A stretch of DNA of 64,000 nucleotides, from NCBI GenBank assembly GCA_022885665.1, contig JAGQDJ010000156.1, forward strand, positions 62,001 to 126,000. Direction: 5' to 3'. Numbering within the stretch: the first letter of the stretch is position 1; each line of letters opens with the position of its first letter. The notes beneath the pieces were generated by a model, which worked only from the letters and a program-made list of their open reading frames with translations, did not search any database and was not told where the DNA came from. Positions 1 through 10,909 of this stretch are shown piece by piece. The stretch is from Triops longicaudatus (Eukaryota; Arthropoda; Branchiopoda; Notostraca; Triopsidae). A program made the position numbers and the translations under genes.

Positions 1-54
1 AAAAGGTTAATACTACACATGTATGCACACACATGCGCTGCGCACTGAGCTTAC

Positions 55-2449
55 CTTGTGGATTTGGTGTACTTGCAGCAGAAACACACGACCTAAGAAT
101 TATAAAGTTTTTTAGAAGGATTTTCACTTATGGCTCGTGCAACTATCACTGTTAAAAGGAATCGCATTATTAATGGTTCAGTCAATTGCGCGGACACTTT
201 TCAATATTTCGTCCCAGATTCTTAATAGTAAAATTTCTTGACATAATATCTAGAACAGGATTTTCCAGAATAATTGTTTAATGAATTTGCAATAAGTAAG
301 TTAAGTTTCAACTATTTGGAAAAATCAAGTTTAAACGTGAACACAGACTCGAAGTCATTTTGCAGCCCCCTTTCTTGAAGTAAAATATCAAGTTGAAGTA
401 ACACTCGAAGTAAAAACAAGTTTAGACTTGAAGGAAAAATCAAGTTCGGAAATCGAATTAGACGCTCTGTTTCGGCGCAATAACAGGAGAAACTTCACAG
501 CATTATTTTGGTAATTACTCTGAACCTAAGCTCTGACTTAAATTTATTTCTTTCGTTCCTGTAGAGAAATTTTTAATTGATCAAGATAAATTAAAAATAA
601 CAATAATAATCAAATAACGAAAAATATAAATAATAAAACCTCAAAATTTATCCTATTGTTAAAAATTTACTACTGGAAATTCTCCTACATTTTCAGCAAT
701 TTGTGCGTAAATTATGATTGCTTACTTTATTGTCACGAGTTTGTGACAAAATATTGAGCATATTTACGAAACTGCCTAAACCATTTCATATGCAATTCCT
801 TTATAACAGAATTGGTGCATCAAGCGTTCAACGGTAGCAAACGGGTAACTTGTTCTTTGACAAGCAAAACGGGATATTCCTCAAACATATCACTCATCAG
901 GTAAGTACAGCTTTTCATTTTTTTCAAGGCCAAATCGCTGCTGTAACGAAGGGTTAAATAAAGAGATCATCTGAAATTTGTTTACAAAAATTTTGTGGGA
1001 TTTTGCTGACAAGATAGCAACGTTTGCCAAGAAGTACAAAACCACGAGTGCCTGAAACGTGCAAAAAAGAAGTCAGGGGCTCGTCTGTGACGACTTTGCG
1101 CTTCTAATTTTAATCTGTCAGATGGCTACTATTTATGTATACTACGAACAGTTCCCGGTTTACGAACGCATTGCGTTCCTCGAATTCGACCATAAAACTT
1201 TCGTGAACGGGTTAGAAAATCGATTTAAAAAAGATTATCGTGAATCCACTGTATAAATAAGCTTTGCAATAACTGAAGATGAAGTTCGAATTATTATGAC
1301 TGGAAATTGATTTCTATGGCGTCCGCACAAGTTATTCGTTTTCGTGACCTTGAAATATTCGGGTAAACATGTCTATGTTGTACTGCGTCAGAAAATTATC
1401 GAAAAAAATTATACATATGATGATTGCGAAAAATCGTTAATTAAGGACTTGCCTGTATACCTGACACACGTTAACTTACGCCATTTCTTTTTCTGCAGCT
1501 TCTTCCGGACTGATATCTTCTTCGGCCGAATAATCCAGAATGGATTTGACTCCAAAATTTCGCATGCGTTGAATTACAGGTCTAATTTCATTTTGGTCCT
1601 CTCCTGCGACGAATTGTCCATAAAACGTTTTTTTCATGATCCATCCGAACAATTTCTCCCCCAAGACTTTGTTACCCAGTTTCATCAGCTAGGAAAACAA
1701 ACAAACGCAATCGCATCAGAATAAAATTCCATAACGCACATGTGATAGATACGTTATGCAAGTGTGGATATCATTAGAAAAAAGGAGGGTTATGGGTGTT
1801 CAATGGGAACAGTTAATAGATACGGCAGTCCTTGACCCAGTTTACTCTTTACGACATTCGCCTATCCATTCCCCACACGTCACACGTGTCGTATTGCATA
1901 AAATGGGCCGATATATGTGACCACCTTTAACTGATTATTCCATATTCTCGCATGTCTTGTGAGCAAAACCTTTCGTAGAAGGGAAAAGGGGGAAACCCTA
2001 TCAAATAGCCACTTATCTCTCGACAGGAACCTCAGTTCTCGGAAGTACGCCGCCATATGGCATTACTTCCCCACGCCAATTTTTGCCACGCTCGGCAATT
2101 TGTTACCATGGCGGAAATTTGGCAGCAACACGTGCTCTCTGCTTACCTTCATATTGTTCTCAACCAAATAGCTGGAAGAACACAGGGTAAACACGAGATA
2201 AGCACGTAAAATTTCCCCGGTGGTTTTCGACTTGAAAGCGGCTTCCGCATTTTGGAAACTCAGGTCCAACGGGTCCTGGCGCGGCTCCTCCACTGCTTGC
2301 GCTTCTAGTACGCCGTTACCGGTGGCCGATTGCGACTTCCACCTGACTCGGCCGTCGCGTTTCGTGCTGTCGAACAACGGCGAGGCTCGCGAGCAGATCC
2401 GTGCCGAATTCGTAAGCGACCGGGAGAAGGAGAAAAGCCTAACAGCCAT
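55..2449 (-). CDS. PRODH: Proline dehydrogenase, mitochondrial (5' exons only)
   Basis: This enzyme oxidises proline to pyrroline-5-carboxylate at the inner mitochondrial membrane (sluggish-A in flies). Only the N-terminal part is present. Exon 1 (2449-2147) encodes an Arg/Ser-rich presequence starting MAVRLFSFSRS, then the family block DLSFQNAEAAFKSKTTGEIL. Exon 2 (1688-1480) carries KVLGEKLFGWIMKKTFYGQF and ends in a Glu/Ala-rich segment. Both exons have good GT donors and join in phase 0. A third exon of 38 bases (92-55) is inferred from an acceptor, a donor and frame continuity; it would read SCVSAASTPNPQ, similar in kind to the variable linker of other PRODH proteins. The catalytic barrel lies beyond the left edge. 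The start ATG is the first in frame. The gene is divergent from ELP4, 620 bases away. Exons 1-2 are secure; exon 3 is moderately supported. Confidence 0.88.
93..1479. other. PRODH intron 2, AT-rich, no gene seen
   Basis: This 1.4-kb stretch lies between the second and the inferred third PRODH exons. It is AT-rich and holds no convincing coding exon on either strand. Bases 300-460 contain a cluster of degenerate AAGTT/CAAGTTT words, noted in the findings. A plus-strand open frame at 1059-1256 has no recognisable similarity and I treat it as chance. Confidence 0.5.
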
Positions 2450-3069
2450 GACCCCGAAACGAAATATCGTTTTAAATTGTCAACACACGCACTGTTAAGC
2501 TTTCCAAACGAGGGTCTTCTTCATGTAGAACACAAACTGAAAGGCACACGTTGTAACGGAAATTGAAGTCAAATTACAGACACAAATTTGGGTTTACACG
2601 AAGGCTCAAGTGTATGTATAGTTCGGGCAACAACTCAGTTTACACACACACGCACGCGCTTTTACAATACACGATGCCAGAAATGTGTACTAATTTTAGA
2701 GCGTACCCAGTTTTTGCACGGAAAGTAAGGGCGCAACGCTGCACGGAACGGGGGCGAAGGAAAAACTGCATGGGGGAATATTTTGAATGCGGAGTAAGCT
2801 ACGTGAACGCAGGAATAGGGAAGGTTGTATTTTACGTGCCGATGTGCTTGTATGGTGCTGCCACCTACTTTTAAGCCAAAGAAGTATAACTAACAAGCAC
2901 AATAATAAAGCCGCATGCTTTTTGGGTTTGAGTTGTCGATAACAATCGGCGAAGTGTGAGGTTGGTGAAGTTTGGTTAATTAATTTTCCACCTTACTGAC
3001 AGTTTCTCACTTTCATATTCTATGAGAAGTTAAATTTTGCTCGGGTGAGTTTACCATTGTCGGGGCATA
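2450..3069. promoter_or_regulatory. Shared PRODH / ELP4 divergent intergenic region
   Basis: These 620 bases separate two divergently transcribed genes and should hold both promoters and 5' UTRs. Short plus-strand open frames (2563-2874 among others) look like chance. I see no clear TATA box in the expected place for either gene, as is common for housekeeping promoters. The assignment is inference from the layout. Confidence 0.4.
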
Positions 3070-5020
3070 ATGGCCTTTACTTCCAGTTTTCAAAAGAAAT
3101 CCAAGGCACAGGCGTCCATACCTGGCGCTAAACTTTCTGTTAGTGGATTACAGACAGTTTCTTCCGGTATATCATCTCTGGATCACATTCTAGGTAAGTG
3201 TTATTGGAAATAAAGTGAAAACATTACATACATCGAAAATTAAATGTCTTATTCTCACGTTTTAGATGGCGGCTTACCTATCGGGACAATTTGTCTACTT
3301 GGTAATGTCATGTTACAAACTCATGATAAAAATATAATAATTATTGTTTGTAGAGGAGGGGAGCGGCAGCAATTATTCGAGGCTGTTCAGCAAGTTATTT
3401 ATTGCCGAGGGTGTTGTGCACGGAAACTACATATTTGCTGCGACATTAGACGGCACCGCAGGAATACTCGTAAATGATCCAATAAAGTAGTGTTTCTCTA
3501 TAGTGGGTAAATTACCAACAGTAGATAGTTGTCGTTTAAATTTCAGTAAGGGAATCCATCGCAAGGAAAATCTAAATTAAAATGTCTTAAAATTCAATTC
3601 TTAGAAGCAAAGCACAAATTAAATTCTAAAGTACAGTAACATCTCTCGTATCATTATGGTTAAGCAGTTTAACTGCACATGCTTGAGAGAAAAGAATTTC
3701 AAATTACTTTTCTGTTCGCCCGTCGCCTTTTTGGCCCTCAAGGATTTTTTTTTTTCGTTAAACTAATGGACTAGATAGCTTTAATATAAGTAGTTGAATT
3801 AAGATTAGTAAGAATTATGCAAGATCTCTTGAGAGTTTTGCAAGATTTATTACGAATTTAAAAAAAAAACTGCCATTTTTTTAAAAAAAAGGCTAAGCTG
3901 TATCTCAGGCTACCGCAGTGAGTTTATCAAATACAGTATAAGTGCTGCGTTTAAAAATAAATTTGGTGCGTACCATTGCTCCTAAGGAAAACCGCTATTA
4001 GTCTCACAATTTTGTAATGTTTGCGCATTTTTTAGCTTTGGGCGTATTTTTTGTACTATTTTTCTCGTTCATGGATAATTCAGCTACATAGAGAAATTAA
4101 GGCTTTCTGATCTCCGATGTGGGGTAATGTGCGAAACTATCGAGAAGCACTGTAAAAGGCTGACTGAGCGTTTTCTAATGCCCATGTTTTGTAGTTGGAT
4201 ACCTTACCGTCCTCAAAGAAAACTGCCGAAGACGCGGACACCACATCGTTGTCCTCAGATATGAACGACAAAATGAAAATTGCATGGCGCTACGAAAACC
4301 TACACGCCTTTACGGACCAAGCGCCAAATAAGAGTTCGACGCAGTTCGATTTCTCTGAAGTTATGAAAATCTCGGACAGCGATAGAGAAAAAATTCACTT
4401 ATGGCAGCCTGCCAAGAGTGGCGAATTGCCACTATATTTTGACCTGCTAGCGTCCATAAGTCACGTCATTGAACAGTACAAGTTAGGTACCGAACAAGCG
4501 CCCAATAATGTGCTGAGAATATCTTTAACGGCGTTAGGATCTCCGTTTTGGGAAGAAGACCATAACGAGTCTTTGCTTCCTTCCTTTGTTGTCGGTTTAA
4601 GGGCCTTGCTCCGACAAAGTTCGGCCTGTGTGTTTTTGACCGTCCCTGCCCACTTGATCCCCTCCCACACACTAAGCCGTTTGCGTCAGAGTTGTGACGC
4701 TGTCCTTCGCCTGAGCAGTTTGGATGCCGACAGCAAGAGATCTTACCCGGACGTCCACGGCATCTTAACAGTGACGTCTGTCCCTATGGTAAACGCACTC
4801 CGTCGACCACCCCAATCCGAACCTTTATCATCTTACGGTTTTAAGTTCTGGAGGAAGAAATGCACTATAGAGGTAAATAAATAAGAAACGGGTACTTACG
4901 TGGTACTTGACACAATTCTGTTTGTAGAAGCTCCACTTACCTCCCGATTTATCGGACTCGGCGAGTCGCGCGACTTCTGGACCACCTTGTGGGGGAGCAG
5001 GCTCGAAATTGGATTTTTAA
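3070..5020 (+). CDS. ELP4: Elongator complex protein 4
   Basis: ELP4 is a RecA-like subunit of the Elp4-5-6 hexamer. Within Elongator it supports modification of wobble uridines in tRNA. Five exons join in frame: 3070-3193, 3266-3301, 3354-3469, 4195-4872 and 4928-5020, giving 348 aa. The N-terminus has FTSSFQKKSKAQ and the block VSSGISSLDHILGGG-like, interrupted by intron 1. The degenerate P-loop region reads EEGSGSNYS. Exon 4 contains MKIAWRYENLHAF and ILRISLTALGSPFW-type PAXNEB signatures. The last exon ends KLHLPPDLSDSASRA and closes with KLDF, as in human ELP4. Intron 3 is long (725 bases) and carries a likely inverted-repeat element. The gene is tail-to-tail with allatostatin A, 189 bases from stop to stop. 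Confidence 0.93.
3632..4154. mobile_element. Candidate pogo/Tc1-type MITE in ELP4 intron 3
   Basis: The left end reads TACAGTAACATCTCTCGTAT. The reverse complement of the right end reads TACAGTGCTTCTCGATAG. The two therefore form an imperfect terminal inverted repeat starting CAGT, flanked by TA on both sides as expected for Tc1/mariner/pogo insertion. No transposase frame is visible inside. The AT-rich interior and the intronic position fit a non-autonomous relic. The ends are short and degenerate, so the call is tentative. Confidence 0.4.
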
Positions 5021-5209
5021 TACGTGGGACAACGTAATAAAAAAAAAACGCTGTCAAAGCAACGAAAGAAATTTGTATTGTAAACATTTCTGTAGGTTAA
5101 TGAGATCATACAATTCATTCACTTTTTTCCCCTTCCAGCTATTTTAACACAGTATAAGCGGCGTCATAAAAACCCATTCAGTATTATTCTTTCGTTAACT
5201 TGCGATTTA

Positions 5210-5875
5210 TTACAGTGAAGACCGTTTGCCTAAGCCAAAGTCATAAACTGGCAAACGTTTACCCAAGAAAGGGTAGTTCTGGGAATTTTTCCCGCGTTTC
5301 CCCACGAAGTTACTGCTTTTGGCTGGACCGTAGGACTTTAGGAGGTAAGCGTAAGCGGAAGGCAAGTGCTTGCCTCCAGTTCCGAGTAAGCTACTTCTCT
5401 CTTGCTCTTCAGCTTCTTCTTGACCATTCGATTTTATCAACAAGCCATTGTTGCCACGTTTACCCAAGCCGAAGTTGTATTTTGAACGTTTCTCAATGTC
5501 GTCCTCTTCCTCAGCCGAGGCTCGTTTTCCGAGGCCGAAATTGAACTTGTTGTTAAATTTCGAATTGGAATACCGTTTTCCCAAACCAAAATTGAATCTA
5601 GAGCGTTTCTCTACGTCGTAATCCGCAGTATCTTCGTAAGATTCGTCACCGAAGGGTAAGTCGTCGGTTTCAAGCACGTCCACGTCAGCACGTTTTCCCA
5701 AGCCGAAGTTGTAGTTAGAATAAGGTCTTTTGCCCAGCCCAAAGCCGTACATATTGGACAGCCGACTCTTGGGTGGATTTCCGCGCTTATCAGGCTCTTC
5801 GTTTTCTTTATTGTACGCATGCACGCAGGACGTAAAAACAGCCCAGAAAACGAAGCAGAGAAGAAACGACCGCAT
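5210..5875 (-). CDS. AstA: Allatostatin-A (FGLamide) preprohormone
   Basis: This is a secreted neuropeptide precursor on a single coding exon, 221 aa. Residues 1-20 form a signal peptide (MRSFLLCFVFWAVF...HA). Six copies end in FGLGKR, the amidation and dibasic cleavage signal, at about residues 45-50, 57-62, 96-101, 113-118, 135-140 and 213-218. Mature cores include NMYGFGLa, PYSNYNFGLa, SRFNFGLa, SKYNFGLa and LPVYDFGLa. Acidic spacers lie at about 63-91 and 119-130. Two further GKR-terminated segments do not end in FGL: SSNFV (187-191) and GKNSQNYPFL (195-204). Arthropod AST-A peptides act on galanin-like GPCRs in gut, brain and, in some insects, the corpora allata. An acceptor-like ttctacag lies just before the ATG, so a 5' UTR intron is likely. 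The family call is secure. Confidence 0.96.
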   Translation of the reverse strand: MRSFLLCFVFWAVFTSCVHAYNKENEEPDKRGNPPKSRLSNMYGFGLGKRPYSNYNFGLGKRADVDVLETDDLPFGDESYEDTADYDVEKRSRFNFGLGKRYSNSKFNNKFNFGLGKRASAEEEDDIEKRSKYNFGLGKRGNNGLLIKSNGQEEAEEQERSSLLGTGGKHLPSAYAYLLKSYGPAKSSNFVGKRGKNSQNYPFLGKRLPVYDFGLGKRSSL

Positions 5876-8800
5876 TGTTCTGTAGAATGAGGGAAAAAAG
5901 ATGATTTAGGAAAGGTAAGATTGTAAGCTATACTAATTTGAAACTACGCTTCGTCATGAGTACTTTTTATTGGGTTTCTCATTAGACCTATCTAATTTCT
6001 TAGGGTACGAGCAACGACTTTTTGAAGGTTGAAGTAACAAGTCGGTAATGAAATTTTTATGACTAAACCATGGGGTCGGAGCCGTCTGGGTTCGCTTAAC
6101 CCTCGGTGGTAGTGAACTCAAACTGGGCACTTCCATATTAAAAAATTAGTTCGTAACTTGTTTGTAGCCCATGCTGCTTTAGTGATAACTCAAAGCTCGT
6201 AGCAAATGTGAAATTGACCTAAGCCTCAGTCAAATTTGTACATGATAAACTTCCAGACAAGTTTGCTTTAAAAAAATACACAAATAAAAATAAAAAAAGA
6301 TCTCACCGGTATGTGTAATTAATTTTGCTCATCGCTAAAGCTCTCAAGCTTTTGCACCTTCGCGTTTCTCTTGTCCTGTCAACAATAACCTTGTTCATGT
6401 AGGGATTCAGGTGCTTGCGGGGTGTCGTGTATCACTTGTTGCATCAAGTGTTCATCTATAAAATTGAACGCCGGTTTCCTATTTCCTGGAATCCCTGTAA
6501 TAATATTTCTCGTAAAAAGCTACCCGGCATATGTTGCTAAAGGCTGCCGGGCACTTTTTTCACTCCGCAAAGAATAACTATTGGATTTTCAGTGCTGTGC
6601 GTGCTAGCCTGTAAAAACGTGTGGTGACATGGCAGTATTGTCATTTATCACCTCTTTCAAATTTCCGGTGACTACCAGTTGGGTAGAAAAGTGAATTGCT
6701 TCCCGGCATTTGAGATCAATGCTGTACCTCCCCCCAGTCAAGCTTAGAGGGCTTTTTAATGTCTGGATTCAATCCAAACAACAAACTGACAAATTGCGCG
6801 ATCGCCTCCGCGAAGGATAAAAGCTTCTATGCAAATTGACTTCTTCCAAGAACTCCCTCGTTGGCTGTCAGAGGAGGCCTTCAGGTTGTCAATAACTGTT
6901 ATTCGGGTCACTGTTGCTCTTTGGTTTCGCCTGCATGTTTTATAAGGCAACGGTTAAGGCACCTCCCTAAGTATATTACCCGCCAACGTACTGCACCGCA
7001 CGTCTTTTGCGACTCATTTCGTCAGACCATTAGGGCTTGTTTGGGAGTAAAACGCGTGCGTTTAGAGATGAAGCCCTCTAAGCCGCAGCAATCGCTACAT
7101 GCGCTATAATTCAACTTAATCAAAAGTGACATTCGGAAGTTTGATTGACTGATCAACAAGATGTATGCAACCTATTTATCTCCTTGACTTTTAAACAAGG
7201 CGCGTCCCCGGGTCGCGTTGCCTATAATTTACTGTCATACGGTAGATTTAATCATCCCAAACGTGCTGACTACCCCCTTTTCTCTCTCCTACTCTGCATG
7301 TTTTCTAAGGACAAAAATAACTTCTACACTCACTAAGATTTTGATCAGTAATTGTGCCGACACCGGAATCAGGGCAACAATAGGCCTACGACTAAAGACT
7401 GGTACCTGTGAAGGAACTGAGCGAGCTAGTGTGGCGATGGTACAAATGCAATTAACCTCTTCGAGTACGCGTTTCCTCTATTGCAAATGGAGTCTAACGA
7501 CCAGAAACCTGATAAGTGCCAGGACGGTCGTTTCACGCATTACAGTGATTATGGCCTCGTAGATCGGCGTAACTCATGACTTATATCTGAGTTTGCTATT
7601 AGGCTCGAGCTGTTGCTGTGGCGTGCAAGATCCCTTTTTAATGGTACAGCGCCAGCAAATGGAGCGTGTAGCGAGAAAATACGACAGATCTCGGTAAGTT
7701 CCCTATTTACGGAAAAGGTCGTGGTCACGGTGAGGCCAAAGGTAAAAACGCAAAAAATCTTGCCAGTCACAAAGAGGTTCTGAGAGGCGTATTGTTCTCC
7801 GACATGATAGACTGCACTCGATTGTGTTGCGTTCCATTTTGGCGAAAATTGGGAGAAACCCAATCAAAGCAAAGTGTGCTAAAGAATCTTACTTGTGGGG
7901 ATTGCGTGTCCGGTACAGATACGAGTAGCACCCTTTTATTACAAGGTCTTCCGTCTTGGTTGTCCAAACGCCTCGTTAGCGGACACCGATGTAGGCTGTG
8001 CAACCAGTAGGGGTAAAAACAGATGACTAATTCAGCGTACAGCCCTTCCTTCCCTTATATGCGGTAGCTTTTCTCCCAAACTCCGCCCAGGTCAGTACCA
8101 CGCCTGCCGCAAGAACTCCGTTTTTTATTCGCTTTATGATTCCTTCTCGATGCTATTCCGGTCCGAGAGTGAAACTTGCTTGCTACATGATTTCACTTAC
8201 TTATGTCAAGTTTTAAGGAAACAGTATTCGAATACAGTTTTGTTCATTCTTTTGCTATAGCCTTCTCTGACTACTATGCAAACAGCCAACACGTTTTATC
8301 GACAAATGCTGTGACAATGAAATATCGAGCATTTTAAGTAAACAAGCGCTCGCCTATACAGAGATGCATTCATGTGAAGCTGTTCTCTCTTGTTTCTTTG
8401 GTATAGTCTTTACATGCACCGTAATTTTACCTATTCTTATAATGAAGCTGGGTGACTTTTTTGGCTAATCGGCTTTCTAAGCCGAACGGGTAGCTGTGTT
8501 TATAGGCCGGAAGGCTTTGAGCTATACGAAATGGGTTTCCAGTAGAACTCGTTGCCGGGAGTCATTTAACGCCGGTTGTTTTCTCACTTACCTTAGATTG
8601 TAAGCATGCCTCTGCTTTTAATTAAGACACATAGTACGACGAAGGTGGCCTTGAATTTTGTTGCCGGGTTTTCAGTCAATAGCCGAATTTCTGTTAACGG
8701 TGGATGACGGAGTTGGTTCGACTTAAGACTATTTTTTCATTCCGTTGGATTTTGAATTGATTGTTTTCTTGGGGTAAAAGGGGGCAAGGGGGAGAGCTGG

Positions 8801-10909
8801 CTTTTCTCAAGCACACACCCAGTATCAACAGTTGTGCAGCAATTAGTCCCCAGGACATAATTGAAGCAAAGGCCTGTTCCTGCAGGCGTGCTCTATAGCG
8901 TGTGTTTTTTTTTTTTAACAGAATAACCTGTCGGCTTCAATAGCTCATGCGGGTGAAATAGTACCAAAGGTTTCAAATGCTAAAGTCTGTGCTGTTTAAC
9001 CGGATTCTTATCGTCGTGATGGATTCGATCTTGACTACAGGAGCAATTTGATCTGAAATTTTCTCTTTCAAGGGAATGTATGACGTATCCACACCGTGTG
9101 CCATTCGGAGCTATTGTGATTACGTTAGCGTCCCCCGAGATACCAGTAGGAAGCTGAAAATGAGATTAGGCTTGATAGCCGTCTTGATGCCGATTTATAA
9201 CCCGGATTGAGTCCGAAAGGCTTTTTTCTCTGCACTACCACCCGTTAAATGGTCCCTAGTGTAGCAGTGCTACACCATTTTATTTTAGGTTTTATTTTTT
9301 ACGGTTTAAGTAGCGAAGGCGTCAGACGATTTTTCGCATAACTAATGTATAGGCTTACAGTGCTTTACATATTGTAGTATTCTATTCTATTTATACTCTT
9401 CATGTGCACGAAACTTATTGTTGATGAGAAGCGTATTGTATCCGCAGAACAGCGAAACTGTCAACAACTTCCCTACGTCCGTGATTCCCGATCGTCAGTA
9501 TTCCATGCGTCTATTCGCATCAACGTGGTGTGCAGACGAACCAAAAGACGTGTCGCTTTGTTGTGAGCGGAGCAGCATGCAATATTTCGTGAGCTGCTTG
9601 TTTAGATTACTACAGAAATATATAGCGTATATTTTGAGGATACACTTAGTAGCACTCAGCTTGTTATTTCCCAAGAACTCATAAGTTCTATTACACAAGA
9701 GCGTCGATTTAACCGACCAAGAATGGAAACGGCATCGAACAACTAAGTACATGCCTATAACGCAAGCTTTTAAAATTCAAGGCTTAGGAACCATCGACTA
9801 CCAATATTTAAGTGTATTTGCTTGTTATTAAACATTGTACGAGAATACAGAAAGGGAGAAAAATGGAAAAGTGTATTTCCATTTTTTCTTCATTATTAAA
9901 AACTTTTCATTAGCAACAATCTTTCCAATTCCCATGACATTTGCGTCAACACTCCGTATTCATCGAAGTACATGGATCCCTTCCTCTTTGTTAAAATAGT
10001 AACATCGATGGTGGCTAAATCAAAAATTGCAAGCTCTCTCGATATCACTGCGCTCAAAATCTTTCGACATTTTGGCTTAGGTAAACTTCGGTGAGCCGTA
10101 TTTTAGCTTTTGTGCTTTAAGTCCATCGACTCGAGCTCGACTTAAAGAACAATAACTTCAAAATAGCTCACCTGACTTTCAAGTTCTTACATGTGAAAGA
10201 TTACTAACATAATGGTGAGTGGATGATTTTAAAAAGCTAGCGATTTGTGAGTTCGCCGAAAAGGCATGTTTCATTGGAGTAAGGCTTTTGTAAATTAAGA
10301 AAGTGATATTCTGAAATTTTCTCTTCTAGCTATGTTCGAAGATAAAGACAAAAGTGTCAAATAACCAAGTTTTGTAAAACATGGACCTGTGTTCGTTTAA
10401 TCGTCACAAATGTCCCCTTAAAACTAGCCATAAGCGCCGAAACACTGCCGTGGTCTTAAGTGCACATAGTTGCAAATTTCTAGTTTATTTTGTAGTAGAA
10501 AACTTTAGCCTTTGCTATGCCAATGGTTACGTTCGTTCCAGATTATATATTATTTGCGCATACATTTATCGCGCAGTATGTAACAGTGCTATTTTTTTCC
10601 GCTCGAGACTGCTTAGTTCAAATTTACCGCCACTTTGGTCAGAGTACTTGGGTTGTCGACATAATCTTTTAAGTCATTTAGAAAACTGGTTTTAACATAT
10701 CAGTGAATAAAATAATTCTTACAGAATTGTAACTTTCATTAAAAAGTAATATTAGCTGAAGTTTTTTCGAGCACAGATCTGATTTGACGCATCTTGTACG
10801 ATCAGCTGGTTTCTGTCATATGACCTATCCGCCTGATTATTGACGGTGTTAGTCCAGTGTGCCAATTGCTCGCAATTTTTCGTTGGACGTTTCCTGAAAA
10901 TTCACCAAA
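5876..10909. other. Gene-poor 5-kb interval between AstA and V-ATPase E
   Basis: No protein-coding exon could be supported on either strand. The open frames present (for example 6861-7109, 7218-7562, 7549-7863 and 10381-10695) have no domain, signal or repeat that I recognise, and several overlap one another on opposite strands. The left part must contain the AstA promoter and probably a 5' UTR exon, because an acceptor-like site abuts the AstA start. Bases 6500-9260 carry several GCCGG-containing words near T-runs but no alignable repeat. I found no tRNA B-box. The last few hundred bases should be the V-ATPase E promoter. Confidence 0.45.

Noticed and set aside
1344..1724. Plus-strand open frame of 126 codons
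   Set aside because: It is antisense to PRODH exon 2, which has clear homology and splice sites.
6861..8010. Several overlapping open frames in the AstA-V-ATPase E gap
   Set aside because: They conflict on both strands and show no domains, signals or splice support.
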